Positions 34,944 through 42,663 of a DNA stretch of 64,000 nt are shown here, in pieces. The stretch is from Veillonellaceae bacterium (lineage in GTDB: Bacteria; Bacillota_C; Negativicutes; UBA1444). Under the pieces are notes generated by a model that searched no databases, had not been told where the DNA came from, and saw only the letters and a program-made list of their open reading frames with translations. The position numbers and the translations under genes are program-made. The DNA lies in NCBI GenBank assembly GCA_012798135.1, contig JAAZNU010000037.1:1-64000 (forward strand), given 5' to 3'. Position 1 is the first letter of the stretch, and each line of letters starts with the position of its first letter.

Positions 34944-36257
34944 TCAAGTGTGAACCAACCCCGGCTCAACGGATTTTTTGATCCGATAACCAACTAAGAG
35001 ATACATGGTCAATGAGACCAGATGCGCTGCAAAGTATGCGCCGGCCAGGCCCAACGCACCGTAGTCGCCAACCGTAAGGAAAGACACACCCGTCAAGATC
35101 AGGCTCCAGCAGAGAACGACCCGCACTTGCCACCAAATTCTTCCATACGCCAGTAGTGGTTGATACAGCGTATTGGCCATTACTTCCACCACCGAAACGA
35201 CTGCAACCAGACTGGCCACTTCGACGCCGCCGCCAAATTTCTTCCCGAACAGCGTCAACAATTCCGATGACAGCAGGATAATCGCGCCCGCCGCACAGCT
35301 GGCAGTCACAGCGGAAATCAGTACATTGATCCGAAACACACGCGATGATGCCGAATAGTTTTTTTCACCGACCAGATTGCACAATACCGGCGTCGCGACC
35401 CGGATCACCAGCCCTGGCACAAACATAACGAGTGATCGGAACGATCCTGCGGCCGTGAATATGGCCATTTGCGCCATTCCCTCCGGTTGTCGGACCAGGA
35501 AAGCATTGCAGACCCAGACAGTTACTGCACCAATGATGCCGGAAAAAGCAACCGGCAGTGCAAAATTCGTCAATACTTCTTTTTCCTGCAAAATATTCCG
35601 ATAACTTGCGGCAATATTATGTACAACCAGTTGCCGGCGAATCTCCCGACGGTTCAGATACCAGTTCAGCACTCCCGACAGTCCCAGTGCCCAAGCCGCT
35701 CCCGTCAGCCCCCAAAACCAGGCGAGCGTGGCTATCAACAGCAGGGTTCCCACCGCCTGAACGGCATTGATGCGGGCCAGTTTCGCGAAAGATTCAAAGC
35801 CGGCCAACACTCCATTCTGGTATTCGTTCAGTGTCACAAAGAAAATATAGAGGGCGGAGACCCGCAATGGTTCAGCCAACTGCGGCGAGTGAAAACTGAT
35901 GGTGGAAATCGAATCCGACAGCAGTAACAGGGCCAGCGTGAACAGCCCACTCGTCACGAGCGTGATCAGGGAACAAAGGCCCAGGATTCTCCCCAGTCGT
36001 TCCGGATTCGTGTTACGCAGTTCAGCCACATGTTTTGTGGCGGCTACGCCGATGCCCATGGCCGCGACATTGCTCATCATGACCGCGGTGCTCCGGATAA
36101 TTGAGAACTCGCCAAACTCTTCCAACCCCAAGAGTCGCGCCGCCAATATCGAAGTTGCCAGGTGACTCGTCGATACGACGAAAGCCACCGCCGCTGTCCA
36201 CTTGATGCCGGAAAGCAGGCGGGTTCGAATTCCCGGCTGTTTTTCGTTGCCGTTCAA
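34944..36257 (-). CDS. Wzx-type polysaccharide flippase (MATE/PST superfamily)
   Basis: About 437 aa with roughly 12-14 transmembrane segments and no signal peptide. The N-terminal block SHLATSILAARLLGLEEFGEFS is characteristic of Wzx/RfbX flippases. It moves lipid-linked repeat units across the inner membrane. The likely start is the TTG at 36257 (GAGGAA five bases before), whose TTGA overlaps the TGA stop of the dehydratase gene, so translation is coupled. Confidence 0.91.
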   Translation of the reverse strand: MNGNEKQPGIRTRLLSGIKWTAAVAFVVSTSHLATSILAARLLGLEEFGEFSIIRSTAVMMSNVAAMGIGVAATKHVAELRNTNPERLGRILGLCSLITLVTSGLFTLALLLLSDSISTISFHSPQLAEPLRVSALYIFFVTLNEYQNGVLAGFESFAKLARINAVQAVGTLLLIATLAWFWGLTGAAWALGLSGVLNWYLNRREIRRQLVVHNIAASYRNILQEKEVLTNFALPVAFSGIIGAVTVWVCNAFLVRQPEGMAQMAIFTAAGSFRSLVMFVPGLVIRVATPVLCNLVGEKNYSASSRVFRINVLISAVTASCAAGAIILLSSELLTLFGKKFGGGVEVASLVAVVSVVEVMANTLYQPLLAYGRIWWQVRVVLCWSLILTGVSFLTVGDYGALGLAGAYFAAHLVSLTMYLLVGYRIKKSVEPGLVHT

Positions 36258-38143
36258 AGCGCTTCCTCGGGAACCATTTTCCCCTCTGCGCTGGTCGCGC
36301 AATCCTTTCCTTCGATCAATCGCAGGCGACGGACTCTTGATCCCTGGTACGCGGGCACCAGTTTAGCCAAAATATTGACAATTTTGTCCGGGTCCTCTAG
36401 GTTTTTTAAAATATTTAGGCTCTCCAGCAATTTTTCTTCATCGACTTTTTTCAAATTGGTGATGAAGATTTTTTCGTGCTTGGTCGCGGAGCTGCCCTCT
36501 TCGGCGGTCAGCAGTTCTTCAAACAGTTTTTCGCCAGGGCGCAGTCCCGTGTACTCAATCTTTATATCTTTGTGCGGAACCAGGCCTGTCAGTTCGATCA
36601 GGTGGCAAGCCAAATCAACGATCTTAATCGGTTCCCCCATATCCAGGACAAACACTTCACCGCCGCGAGCCATTGCGCCAGCCTGCAATACCAGTTGCGA
36701 AGCTTCCGGAATCGTCATGAAATATCGGCACATATCGGGATGAGTTATGGTAATCGCTTCTCCCCTGGCGATCTGTTTCCGGAACAATTGGACGACACTG
36801 CCCCGGCTGCCCAGCACATTGCCGAATCGAACCGCGGCGAATTTGGTGGTGCTTTTTCCATTTAGGGAACAGATGATCATCTCGGCCACCCGCTTGGTTA
36901 CCCCCATGACGCTGGATGGATTGATCGCCTTGTCCGTGGAAACCATGACGAAGCATCCGGTCTCGGCGGCAATCGCCGCCTTGGCCACCACCAGCGTACC
37001 GAAAATATTATTCTGGACAGCCTCCACCGGCTGGCTTTCCATCAATGGGACATGTTTGTGGGCCGCGGCATGAAAGACGATTTCCGGACGCCGTTCGGCA
37101 AAAATACTGCGAATTCTCTTTTCATCGCGAACATCCGCAATAATCGGTTCAATTTCCAGGTGCGGATACAACGCCTGCAATTCTCGCTCGATTTCGAATA
37201 TGTTGTTTTCGCTTTTTCCCAGCAAAAACAGCTTTCCCGGCAACAATCTGGCTACCTGCCGGCTGATCTCCGAGCCGATGGATCCGCCGGCGCCGGTGAT
37301 CAGGACCCGTTTTTGCCGCAGCTGGGACCGCATCAGGGCGATATCCAGCCGGACCGGTTCCCGGTGGAGAAGGTCTTCCAGATTGACATCCCGCAACTGA
37401 CGGATAGTAACCATACCATCAATCACTTCATGCAGGGCCGGGACGATTTTCACCCTGCTCTGGGTCGCCCGGCACATTTTTACTATTTCCCGGACCAGCA
37501 TGCTGCGGGCGGACGGGATGGCGACAATAATTTCCTGGACTCCATGCTGCGCCACAATCCGTTCAATATCATAGCGCCCGCCCAACACTTTGACACCATT
37601 TAATATGCAACCCAGCTTTTTCGGATCATCGTCAATGAATCCCACAATCTTTTTATTGGCGCCGTAATGGGCCCGAAACTCTTTTACAATCCAGGCCCCG
37701 ACATCGCCGGCGCCAAAAACCAGCACGTTCTCCGGTCGCCCCAGGCACTGAAGGCATTTATTCGAGGCAATCCTGACCGAAAGACGTATGCCGCCAATCA
37801 TGACGACATTCAGGATGCAACAGAGGATGTACAGGCTTCTCGGCATCACGATCCCCGCTGCCTGCGCCAGCAGAAACAAAGATAATTGTCCCAACGCCGC
37901 TGCGCCAATGATGGAAATCAATTCATGAATTCCGGCGTATTTCCAGACACGCCGGTACAGATTGAAGGCCAGAAAGGCAACCAACTGGACCATCAATATG
38001 GCAGGCAAATAATGAATTATATGGTCCAGATAGGCGTTGCCGGCTATTTCATCCATTCGCAGATACAGGGCGACAAATGGGCTGATGCTGAAAACTGCGG
38101 CATCAACCGCCATCAGGCACAAGCGGTTCAAATTTACTCGCAC
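36254..38143 (-). CDS. PglF/CapD-like membrane UDP-sugar 4,6-dehydratase
   Basis: About 629 aa. Four N-terminal hydrophobic segments are followed by a CoA-binding-like Rossmann domain (VLVFGAGDVGAW) and the catalytic SDR domain (GAGGSIGSEISRQ). The active-site tyrosine position is Met (SSVMGVTKR), as is usual for PglF/FlaA1-type dehydratases. RPGEKLFEELL is the family C-terminal block. It converts UDP-GlcNAc to a 4-keto-6-deoxy sugar that the DegT enzyme can aminate. The start is uncertain: GTG 38143 is chosen because the frame upstream overlaps the kinase-like gene. Confidence 0.93.
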   Translation of the reverse strand: MRVNLNRLCLMAVDAAVFSISPFVALYLRMDEIAGNAYLDHIIHYLPAILMVQLVAFLAFNLYRRVWKYAGIHELISIIGAAALGQLSLFLLAQAAGIVMPRSLYILCCILNVVMIGGIRLSVRIASNKCLQCLGRPENVLVFGAGDVGAWIVKEFRAHYGANKKIVGFIDDDPKKLGCILNGVKVLGGRYDIERIVAQHGVQEIIVAIPSARSMLVREIVKMCRATQSRVKIVPALHEVIDGMVTIRQLRDVNLEDLLHREPVRLDIALMRSQLRQKRVLITGAGGSIGSEISRQVARLLPGKLFLLGKSENNIFEIERELQALYPHLEIEPIIADVRDEKRIRSIFAERRPEIVFHAAAHKHVPLMESQPVEAVQNNIFGTLVVAKAAIAAETGCFVMVSTDKAINPSSVMGVTKRVAEMIICSLNGKSTTKFAAVRFGNVLGSRGSVVQLFRKQIARGEAITITHPDMCRYFMTIPEASQLVLQAGAMARGGEVFVLDMGEPIKIVDLACHLIELTGLVPHKDIKIEYTGLRPGEKLFEELLTAEEGSSATKHEKIFITNLKKVDEEKLLESLNILKNLEDPDKIVNILAKLVPAYQGSRVRRLRLIEGKDCATSAEGKMVPEEAL

Positions 38144-38183
38144 GCCAATTCGCCTGCCTTTTCGCGCAGTCGTCGCTGGATTT

Positions 38184-38864
38184 CTACGAAGCAAAATAAA
38201 TAAACTCTTCGTCCGCTTTGACGTCGTTGAGGACCGTCCCGACAATTTTAGCCCGGGCGCCGTTCAACAGTTCGACGGCCTTCTTGGCCGTTTTGGTTTT
38301 TACCGACCGGCTGTCAATGACCAAGACAACCCCGTCCACTTTGGAGGCCACGATGCAGGCGTCGGAAAGAATGCTGGAAGAACGGATAATCAGGGGAGCG
38401 CTGACGATGCAGACATAATCGGCCATCGTTTTCAAAACGCCCAGCATTTCCCGCAGCCTCGGGTTTGACAGCAACTCGACCGGGCCTACCGGCACCGAGC
38501 CGCTCGCCAGTATTTTCAACCCGCCAATTTCCGTATTCTGAAGCATTTCTTCTACCGGCTTGTCCTGCATGATAATGTTCGTAACTCCAAAAATATTCCC
38601 CTGAAAAATCTCGTGCAATACCGGATGGCGCATATCGCAGTCCACCAGAATCACACTTTTCCCGCTATAAGCCAAGGTCGCGGCCGTGTTCACGGCGGTC
38701 ATGGAGTCGCTTTCGCCGTTGGTAACTGTCGAAAACAGGATCGTTTTCGCGCCGTTTTCCGCCTGATTTTCCTGCAGAGCCGCGCTCAGCGCCCGGAAGG
38801 ACTCGGCAATGGCCGACTGTTCCCGGTCACGAATGATATAGCGATTTTGTTTTCCCACGATCAT
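38184..38864 (-). CDS. Degenerate BY-kinase (CpsD/Wze-like), probably inactive
   Basis: 226 aa with the MinD-like fold of bacterial tyrosine kinases. The Walker A sequence, normally GEGKST, is NGESDSM (residues 49-55), so the ATP-binding lysine is missing. Walker A' is retained (VILVDCDMRH). Walker B, normally IIDTPP, is VCIVSAP (151-157) and lacks its Asp. The C-terminus ends EEFIYFAS with one Tyr instead of a cluster. The nucleotides read cleanly through this region, so this is not a frameshift. It overlaps the Wzz gene by four bases and probably acts as a structural partner of Wzz. Confidence 0.9.
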   Translation of the reverse strand: MIVGKQNRYIIRDREQSAIAESFRALSAALQENQAENGAKTILFSTVTNGESDSMTAVNTAATLAYSGKSVILVDCDMRHPVLHEIFQGNIFGVTNIIMQDKPVEEMLQNTEIGGLKILASGSVPVGPVELLSNPRLREMLGVLKTMADYVCIVSAPLIIRSSSILSDACIVASKVDGVVLVIDSRSVKTKTAKKAVELLNGARAKIVGTVLNDVKADEEFIYFAS

Positions 38865-40234
38865 CCCTCCTGACTCTTTGCTTCCGCAGATTTAACAACC
38901 TGCGGAATTTTGGGAGTAAATTTGCTCCAGGCCTTTTCAGGCTCCTTTTTCAGACTGTAGCTTGGGATACTGCCGATGACCCGCAAGCCAAGATAACTCT
39001 TGACATCTTCGGCAGTATCGATCGTCTTGCGGAAATAATCCACCAAAAAGGCGGAGGAAAGTCCGGCAAACAAACCAATCAAGCCGGCAATCGCCAGATT
39101 CAGCAACCACCGCGGCCGGGCGGTTTTTTCCGGCAAGGCCGCCACATCGACGACCTGGACGTTGGTCGGCTGCATAACTTCGCTGATCCGGGCATCCTCA
39201 TACCGTTTGGCCAGCATGACATAAAGCTCCTGGGCCACTGTCTGATTGAGCATCAGGCGGGCCAGTCCCTGTTCCTTGGCGGGCAGTTCCGCCATTTCCT
39301 TTTCCTCCTGGCTGCTTAGTCGTGCAATTGTGGCCCGCTGCGTCTGCCCGAGGGACAATTCGCCCTGCGCCACCCGTTTTAGTTCGTCATTCAGTTTGGC
39401 TCTTGTTTCCGTCATGGACGCCTGCAAAGTTTTTACCTTGGGATGCTTTTCGGTATGATTTTTCAGTAACGCGGCCAGTTCGGCTTCCTGATCCGCCAGA
39501 CGGCTCTTGTAATTGGTGATGGTTGGCGTATCCTGAATCAGGGCCGGGGACTTGACCTGGGCCCAGGCCTTTTCGAGGGCCAACTGGTTATCGACCGCCA
39601 AGCGCCGCAAGTTTGCCTGCCGATCCACAAAAGTTCGCGTCTGGTCGCTGATGGATATGGTCTGGTTTTGGGATTTGAAATCAACCAATGCCTGTTCGGC
39701 CTTATCCAGTTCCTTCTTTGCTTCCTCCAGCCGTCCGCCGATGAAGATTCGCGATTCTTTCCCCTGTAACCTGACAATATCCGTCAGTTTCGCGTTGAAT
39801 GTCGTCAACAGGTAGTCCGCGGCTTTTTGAGCCGTTTCCGGCGAACCGGCCAAAATGCTGAGCACCAGCATATCGGTTCCGCGCACCGGTTTCGCATCGA
39901 TTTGTTTAGCCATATCTTCGTAAAGCGGTTTTTCTTCGGCGTCGGCATACAGGTAATCAATCACCGGCTGAACTACGGCCCGGCTTTTGACAATTTCCGC
40001 GTAGGTCATGATCTGCTGCGTAATCATTTGGTCGGACGGCAAAGCCGATAAACGATCATTCAGACCCAACGGATATTGAACCCGGATGCTGACGGTCCCT
40101 TCATACTGTGTCGGTTGAAGAAGGCTGAACAGCAGGGCGGCGATAATGGCTACGCTGAGAACGCCCCAGACAATCTTGTGCCGCCGGCCAATAATTGTCG
40201 CCAGGGTACGCATTTCCAATTTTTCCTCATACAT
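38861..40234 (-). CDS. Wzz/GumC-like chain-length regulator
   Basis: About 457 aa. One N-terminal (IVWGVLSVAIIAALLFSLL) and one C-terminal (LLNLAIAGLIGLFAGLSSAFLVDYF) transmembrane segment enclose a periplasmic coiled-coil region (about 160-340). The pattern is that of PCP-2 proteins. It controls polymer length and links to the SLBB export proteins. The ATG at 40234 has GGGAGG seven bases before it. The C-terminal cytoplasmic tail could contact the kinase-like protein, but lacks a fused kinase domain. Confidence 0.92.
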   Translation of the reverse strand: MYEEKLEMRTLATIIGRRHKIVWGVLSVAIIAALLFSLLQPTQYEGTVSIRVQYPLGLNDRLSALPSDQMITQQIMTYAEIVKSRAVVQPVIDYLYADAEEKPLYEDMAKQIDAKPVRGTDMLVLSILAGSPETAQKAADYLLTTFNAKLTDIVRLQGKESRIFIGGRLEEAKKELDKAEQALVDFKSQNQTISISDQTRTFVDRQANLRRLAVDNQLALEKAWAQVKSPALIQDTPTITNYKSRLADQEAELAALLKNHTEKHPKVKTLQASMTETRAKLNDELKRVAQGELSLGQTQRATIARLSSQEEKEMAELPAKEQGLARLMLNQTVAQELYVMLAKRYEDARISEVMQPTNVQVVDVAALPEKTARPRWLLNLAIAGLIGLFAGLSSAFLVDYFRKTIDTAEDVKSYLGLRVIGSIPSYSLKKEPEKAWSKFTPKIPQVVKSAEAKSQEG

Positions 40235-40277
40235 GATTGTGCCTCCCAATGTTTTTTTCACGAACTCCGGTTCCGCC

Positions 40278-40979
40278 TCAACGTTTGTTATTGTCGGAAA
40301 TCCAGGTGATCATGTAGGCGGCATTGATAAGCGGGACGACATCCCTGGCAAAATCGATCCGGTGATTTTCGGTCAAATACACGACATCTCCCTGTTGCAA
40401 CGGATAGTTTTTGCTGGTGTCGCCTTCCTTGAGCAACGCCATGAGGTTTACCTTCAAAGGCGGGTTTCCGTTTTGATCCTTTCGGATAATGAAAACCTTG
40501 GTCTTGGCCGCGTCTTTGGTCCACCCTCTCGCGGCGCCGATGGCATCCAGCAGATTTCGGCTTTTGTCCAGTTCATACGCCCCAGGCTGGTTGACTTCAC
40601 CCAGGACATAAATCCGGTCTGTTCCGAACCGCATAATATTCACGCTGAGGACCGGATTTACGTAGATTTCTCCCAGCTGATCCGACAGCAGCTTCGCAAA
40701 ATCCTTGACTGTCATCCCTTTCGCCATGATTTCACCGAGAAACGGATACGTGAGTTTGCCATCCGGCCGAATGGTCAGTCCCTCCATATGTCCCTGATTG
40801 GGGAAGCTCAATTCGGGATAGCCAAACACATTGATGGATAACATATCGCCCGGATGCAGGACATAGACGCCGGTGGAATTGTTGGCGTCGGGAAGCGGCG
40901 CTGCGCCCGGTGCAGCCGCCCAAGCGCCGGTATGAGGCAGTATTACCAGAACCAGCAACAGGATTAACCATTTTTTCAT
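40278..40979 (-). CDS. Wza-like SLBB polysaccharide export protein, copy 2
   Basis: 233 aa. The signal peptide ends GAWA-AAP, with no lipobox Cys. A Poly_export domain (YVLHPGDMLSINVFGYPELS ...LTYPFLGEI) is followed by an SLBB domain (IYVLGEVNQPGAYELDK). It lacks the C-terminal amphipathic helix that forms the outer-membrane pore in E. coli Wza, so another route through the outer membrane is needed. It is a paralogue of the gene just before it. Confidence 0.92.
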   Translation of the reverse strand: MKKWLILLLVLVILPHTGAWAAAPGAAPLPDANNSTGVYVLHPGDMLSINVFGYPELSFPNQGHMEGLTIRPDGKLTYPFLGEIMAKGMTVKDFAKLLSDQLGEIYVNPVLSVNIMRFGTDRIYVLGEVNQPGAYELDKSRNLLDAIGAARGWTKDAAKTKVFIIRKDQNGNPPLKVNLMALLKEGDTSKNYPLQQGDVVYLTENHRIDFARDVVPLINAAYMITWISDNNKR

Positions 40980-41049
40980 ATGTATCCCCCCATCATGACT
41001 CTGTATTTCAGTCTCAGTTGCCGTTTTTCGGTCCCCGTGGTGACCCGTT

Positions 41050-41838
41050 TCAGTGACAGCCCGGGTCGGGATTGCTTGGGTTATTAGGATTATTAGGGTT
41101 ACTCGGATTTTGAGGATTTTGAGGGCTTTGCGGATTCTGGGGATCCTGGGTAACCTGGGTGTTTTGGCCGTTTCCGTTATTCTGGTTAAATTTAGCCAGT
41201 TGATACGCCGCGTTCACCAATGGCAGAAGATCGGCGGCGAGATCAATCTTGTGCGATCCGGTTAAAAATACGACGTCACCTTCCCGAAGCAAATAGTTTT
41301 TACTGGTATCTCCCTGCTCCAATAACGTCATCAGATTAACCTTGATTGGTGTCGATTGCCCGGTTTGATTCTTGCGAATGATGAAAACTTTTGTTTTTGC
41401 CGCCTCCGTTCGCCAACCGCTGGCAGCGCCGACGGCATCCAGCAGGGTCCGGACTTTATCAAGTTCGTAGGAACCCGGCCGGTTTACTTCTCCCAATACA
41501 TAGATACGTTCCTTGCCGTAGCGCATAATATTAACACTGACGACAGCATCGACATACATTCCTTGCAAACGGGCCGACAGATTTTGAGCCAACTGATCCA
41601 CCGTCAGGCCTTGCGTGTCGACTTCGCCCAGAAACGGATAGGTGAACTTTCCGTCCAGGCCAATCGTAAGCCCGCCGCCATAGAGGGTCTGCGGGAAACT
41701 CAAGTCGGGATGACCGGCGACATTGATCGATAACATGTCCCCCGGATGCAAAATATATGTTTTGCTGCTGTCCGCTGCCATCACTCCCGTGCAAGGCGCC
41801 AACAGAAAGATCAGTAAAGCCAGAATCCATCGCTTCAT
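41050..41838 (-). CDS. Wza-like SLBB polysaccharide export protein, copy 1, with Asn/Pro-rich tail
   Basis: About 262 aa. The signal peptide cleaves near GVMA-ADS; the Cys in LAPCTG is not in lipobox form. Poly_export (YILHPGDMLSINVAGHPDLS) and SLBB (IYVLGEVNRPGSYELDK) domains closely match copy 2. It then carries a low-complexity tail of about 45 residues of repeated QNPQ, NPNNPS and similar units, encoded by 9-base repeats between 41060 and 41170. AGGGGG lies about eight bases before ATG 41838. The tail may span peptidoglycan or contact the outer membrane. Confidence 0.92.
   Translation of the reverse strand: MKRWILALLIFLLAPCTGVMAADSSKTYILHPGDMLSINVAGHPDLSFPQTLYGGGLTIGLDGKFTYPFLGEVDTQGLTVDQLAQNLSARLQGMYVDAVVSVNIMRYGKERIYVLGEVNRPGSYELDKVRTLLDAVGAASGWRTEAAKTKVFIIRKNQTGQSTPIKVNLMTLLEQGDTSKNYLLREGDVVFLTGSHKIDLAADLLPLVNAAYQLAKFNQNNGNGQNTQVTQDPQNPQSPQNPQNPSNPNNPNNPSNPDPGCH
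41060..41170 (-). repeat. Imperfect short-unit repeat coding the Asn/Pro/Gln tail
   Basis: On the plus strand the region is a run of imperfect GGATTTTGA / GGGTTATTA-like 9-base units. It codes an Asn-Pro-Gln-Ser tail in the SLBB protein. Such tracts can change length by slippage; whether this one does is unknown. Confidence 0.6.
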
Positions 41839-41899
41839 GAACCATTCCCCCTCCGTCCTCAGCTTACCGGGCGCGTCGTCCAACGCCCGTTCAATCCCG

Positions 41900-42190
41900 T
41901 CAGGCCTGCTTGTTGGCGGCGAAGATCGCCGTTGCCTTAATGAGAATCTCATTGGTCAATTCCATATCCGCCAAACGCCGCTTGGCTTCCGCCAGTTCTT
42001 TTTCCAGCTGCATGACCCTAAGCCGATCCAGTTGCCGCTGATCCTCCCGCTGATTCAACCAGTTGCGCAAGGTTTGGTCGCTGATGTTGAACTGTTTGGC
42101 AGTACCGGCAATTGTGTTGCCGGCTTGGCGGCTATAGGCAATGACCTTCTTCTTGAAATCGTTGTTGTAGCGGTTGCCGTTATTCGACAT
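41900..42190 (-). CDS. Solitary transposase OrfA-like helix-turn-helix protein (IS3 type)
   Basis: 96 aa. A helix-turn-helix (DFKKKVIAYSRQAGNTIAGTAKQFNISDQTLRNWL) is followed by a leucine-rich coiled coil (LRVMQLEKELAEAKRRLADMEL), the layout of IS3 OrfA. No OrfB/DDE integrase and no terminal inverted repeats are present nearby. GGAGG lies eight bases before the ATG. It is the first gene after the c-di-GMP riboswitch and 61 bases before the first SLBB gene, so it would be co-transcribed with the export genes. It may be a domesticated regulator. Confidence 0.8.
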   Translation of the reverse strand: MSNNGNRYNNDFKKKVIAYSRQAGNTIAGTAKQFNISDQTLRNWLNQREDQRQLDRLRVMQLEKELAEAKRRLADMELTNEILIKATAIFAANKQA

Positions 42191-42251
42191 TTTCTTCGCC
42201 TCCAGCGAGCTATTTGCGATGATCTTTGTCACAGCCCGGGCTGGTCTCGCC

Positions 42252-42284
42252 AAAAAGAAAAGGACTGTCGGCTAGCGGCGTCCT
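42252..42284 (-). terminator. Terminator-like expression platform of the riboswitch
   Basis: On the minus strand AGGAC (42284-42280) can pair with GTCCT (42265-42261), followed by TTTTCTTTTT. Another hairpin CGGCG-CAGGA-CGCCG (42290-42276) overlaps both the 3' strand of aptamer P1 and the left arm of this terminator. The two are therefore alternatives. The 5-bp stem is short, so efficiency is uncertain. Confidence 0.55.
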
Positions 42285-42287
42285 GCG

Positions 42288-42376
42288 CCGGCAGCCTGGC
42301 AATCCTGGACGGCTCCCGTCTACAGACCCATAGCTTTGCGTCACTGTCTTTTGACAGTTTTGCCCACAGCTTCCGG
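42288..42376 (-). promoter_or_regulatory. Cyclic di-GMP-I riboswitch aptamer (GEMM-I)
   Basis: The minus strand shows the conserved GEMM-I order: GGGCAAAAC (42365-42357), hairpin CTGTC-AAAA-GACAG (42357-42344), the core GACGCAAAGC (42342-42333), GGGTCT (42329-42324), a second hairpin GACGG-GAG-CCGTC, and GCCAGGCTGCC near the 3' end. P1 closes as CCGGAAGC with GCTGCCGG, eight pairs with one A-G mismatch. It lies about 100 bases upstream of the transposase-like gene and the export genes, so it should tie the exopolysaccharide locus to c-di-GMP. The loop AAAA departs from the usual GNRA. Confidence 0.9.
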
Positions 42377-42561
42377 ATTCAGTTTTCAACCCCCGGCTTT
42401 CTCCGTTACCCGCGATGCGCCCAAACACAAACTTGACGCGTCCGCCAAAGTTGGGGACAAACGTCGGCAAGCCTTATTTTTTCACAACTCACGGCCAACT
42501 TGTGGCTTGATTGTATCCCATTTCATTTTCATCTTCATTATCGCTTCAGTTTAACAAACGC

Positions 42562-42594
42562 AAAAAAAAAAATGCGAGTTTTATCCAACTCGCA
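42562..42594 (-). terminator. Rho-independent terminator after pdp
   Basis: On the minus strand TGCGAGTT-GGATAA-AACTCGCA forms a perfect 8-bp stem followed by eleven T. It lies 70 bases after the pdp stop and separates the housekeeping transcript from the exopolysaccharide leader. Confidence 0.92.
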
Positions 42595-42663
42595 CAACAT
42601 AATCTAAGCAAATATATGGGATTCAGTTGTCAAAATTCCAGTTGGGGAGAAATGCAAAAAACG

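Larger units (their letters stand above)
42191..42663 (-). other. Leader and control region of the exopolysaccharide locus
   Basis: About 470 bases without a convincing gene. From the right it holds the pdp terminator (42562-42594), a probable promoter zone (best -10 is TACAAT at 42510-42515 on the minus strand, with no good -35), about 130 bases of leader, the cyclic di-GMP-I aptamer (42288-42376) and a terminator-like expression platform (42252-42284). Confidence 0.75.

Noticed and set aside
41050..41838. Lipoprotein signal in the SLBB protein (LAPCTG)
   Set aside because: Pro precedes the Cys, which does not fit a lipobox, and a normal cleavage site lies seven residues later.
41900..42190. 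Complete IS3 element
   Set aside because: No OrfB/DDE integrase, terminal inverted repeats or target duplication could be found around the OrfA-like gene.
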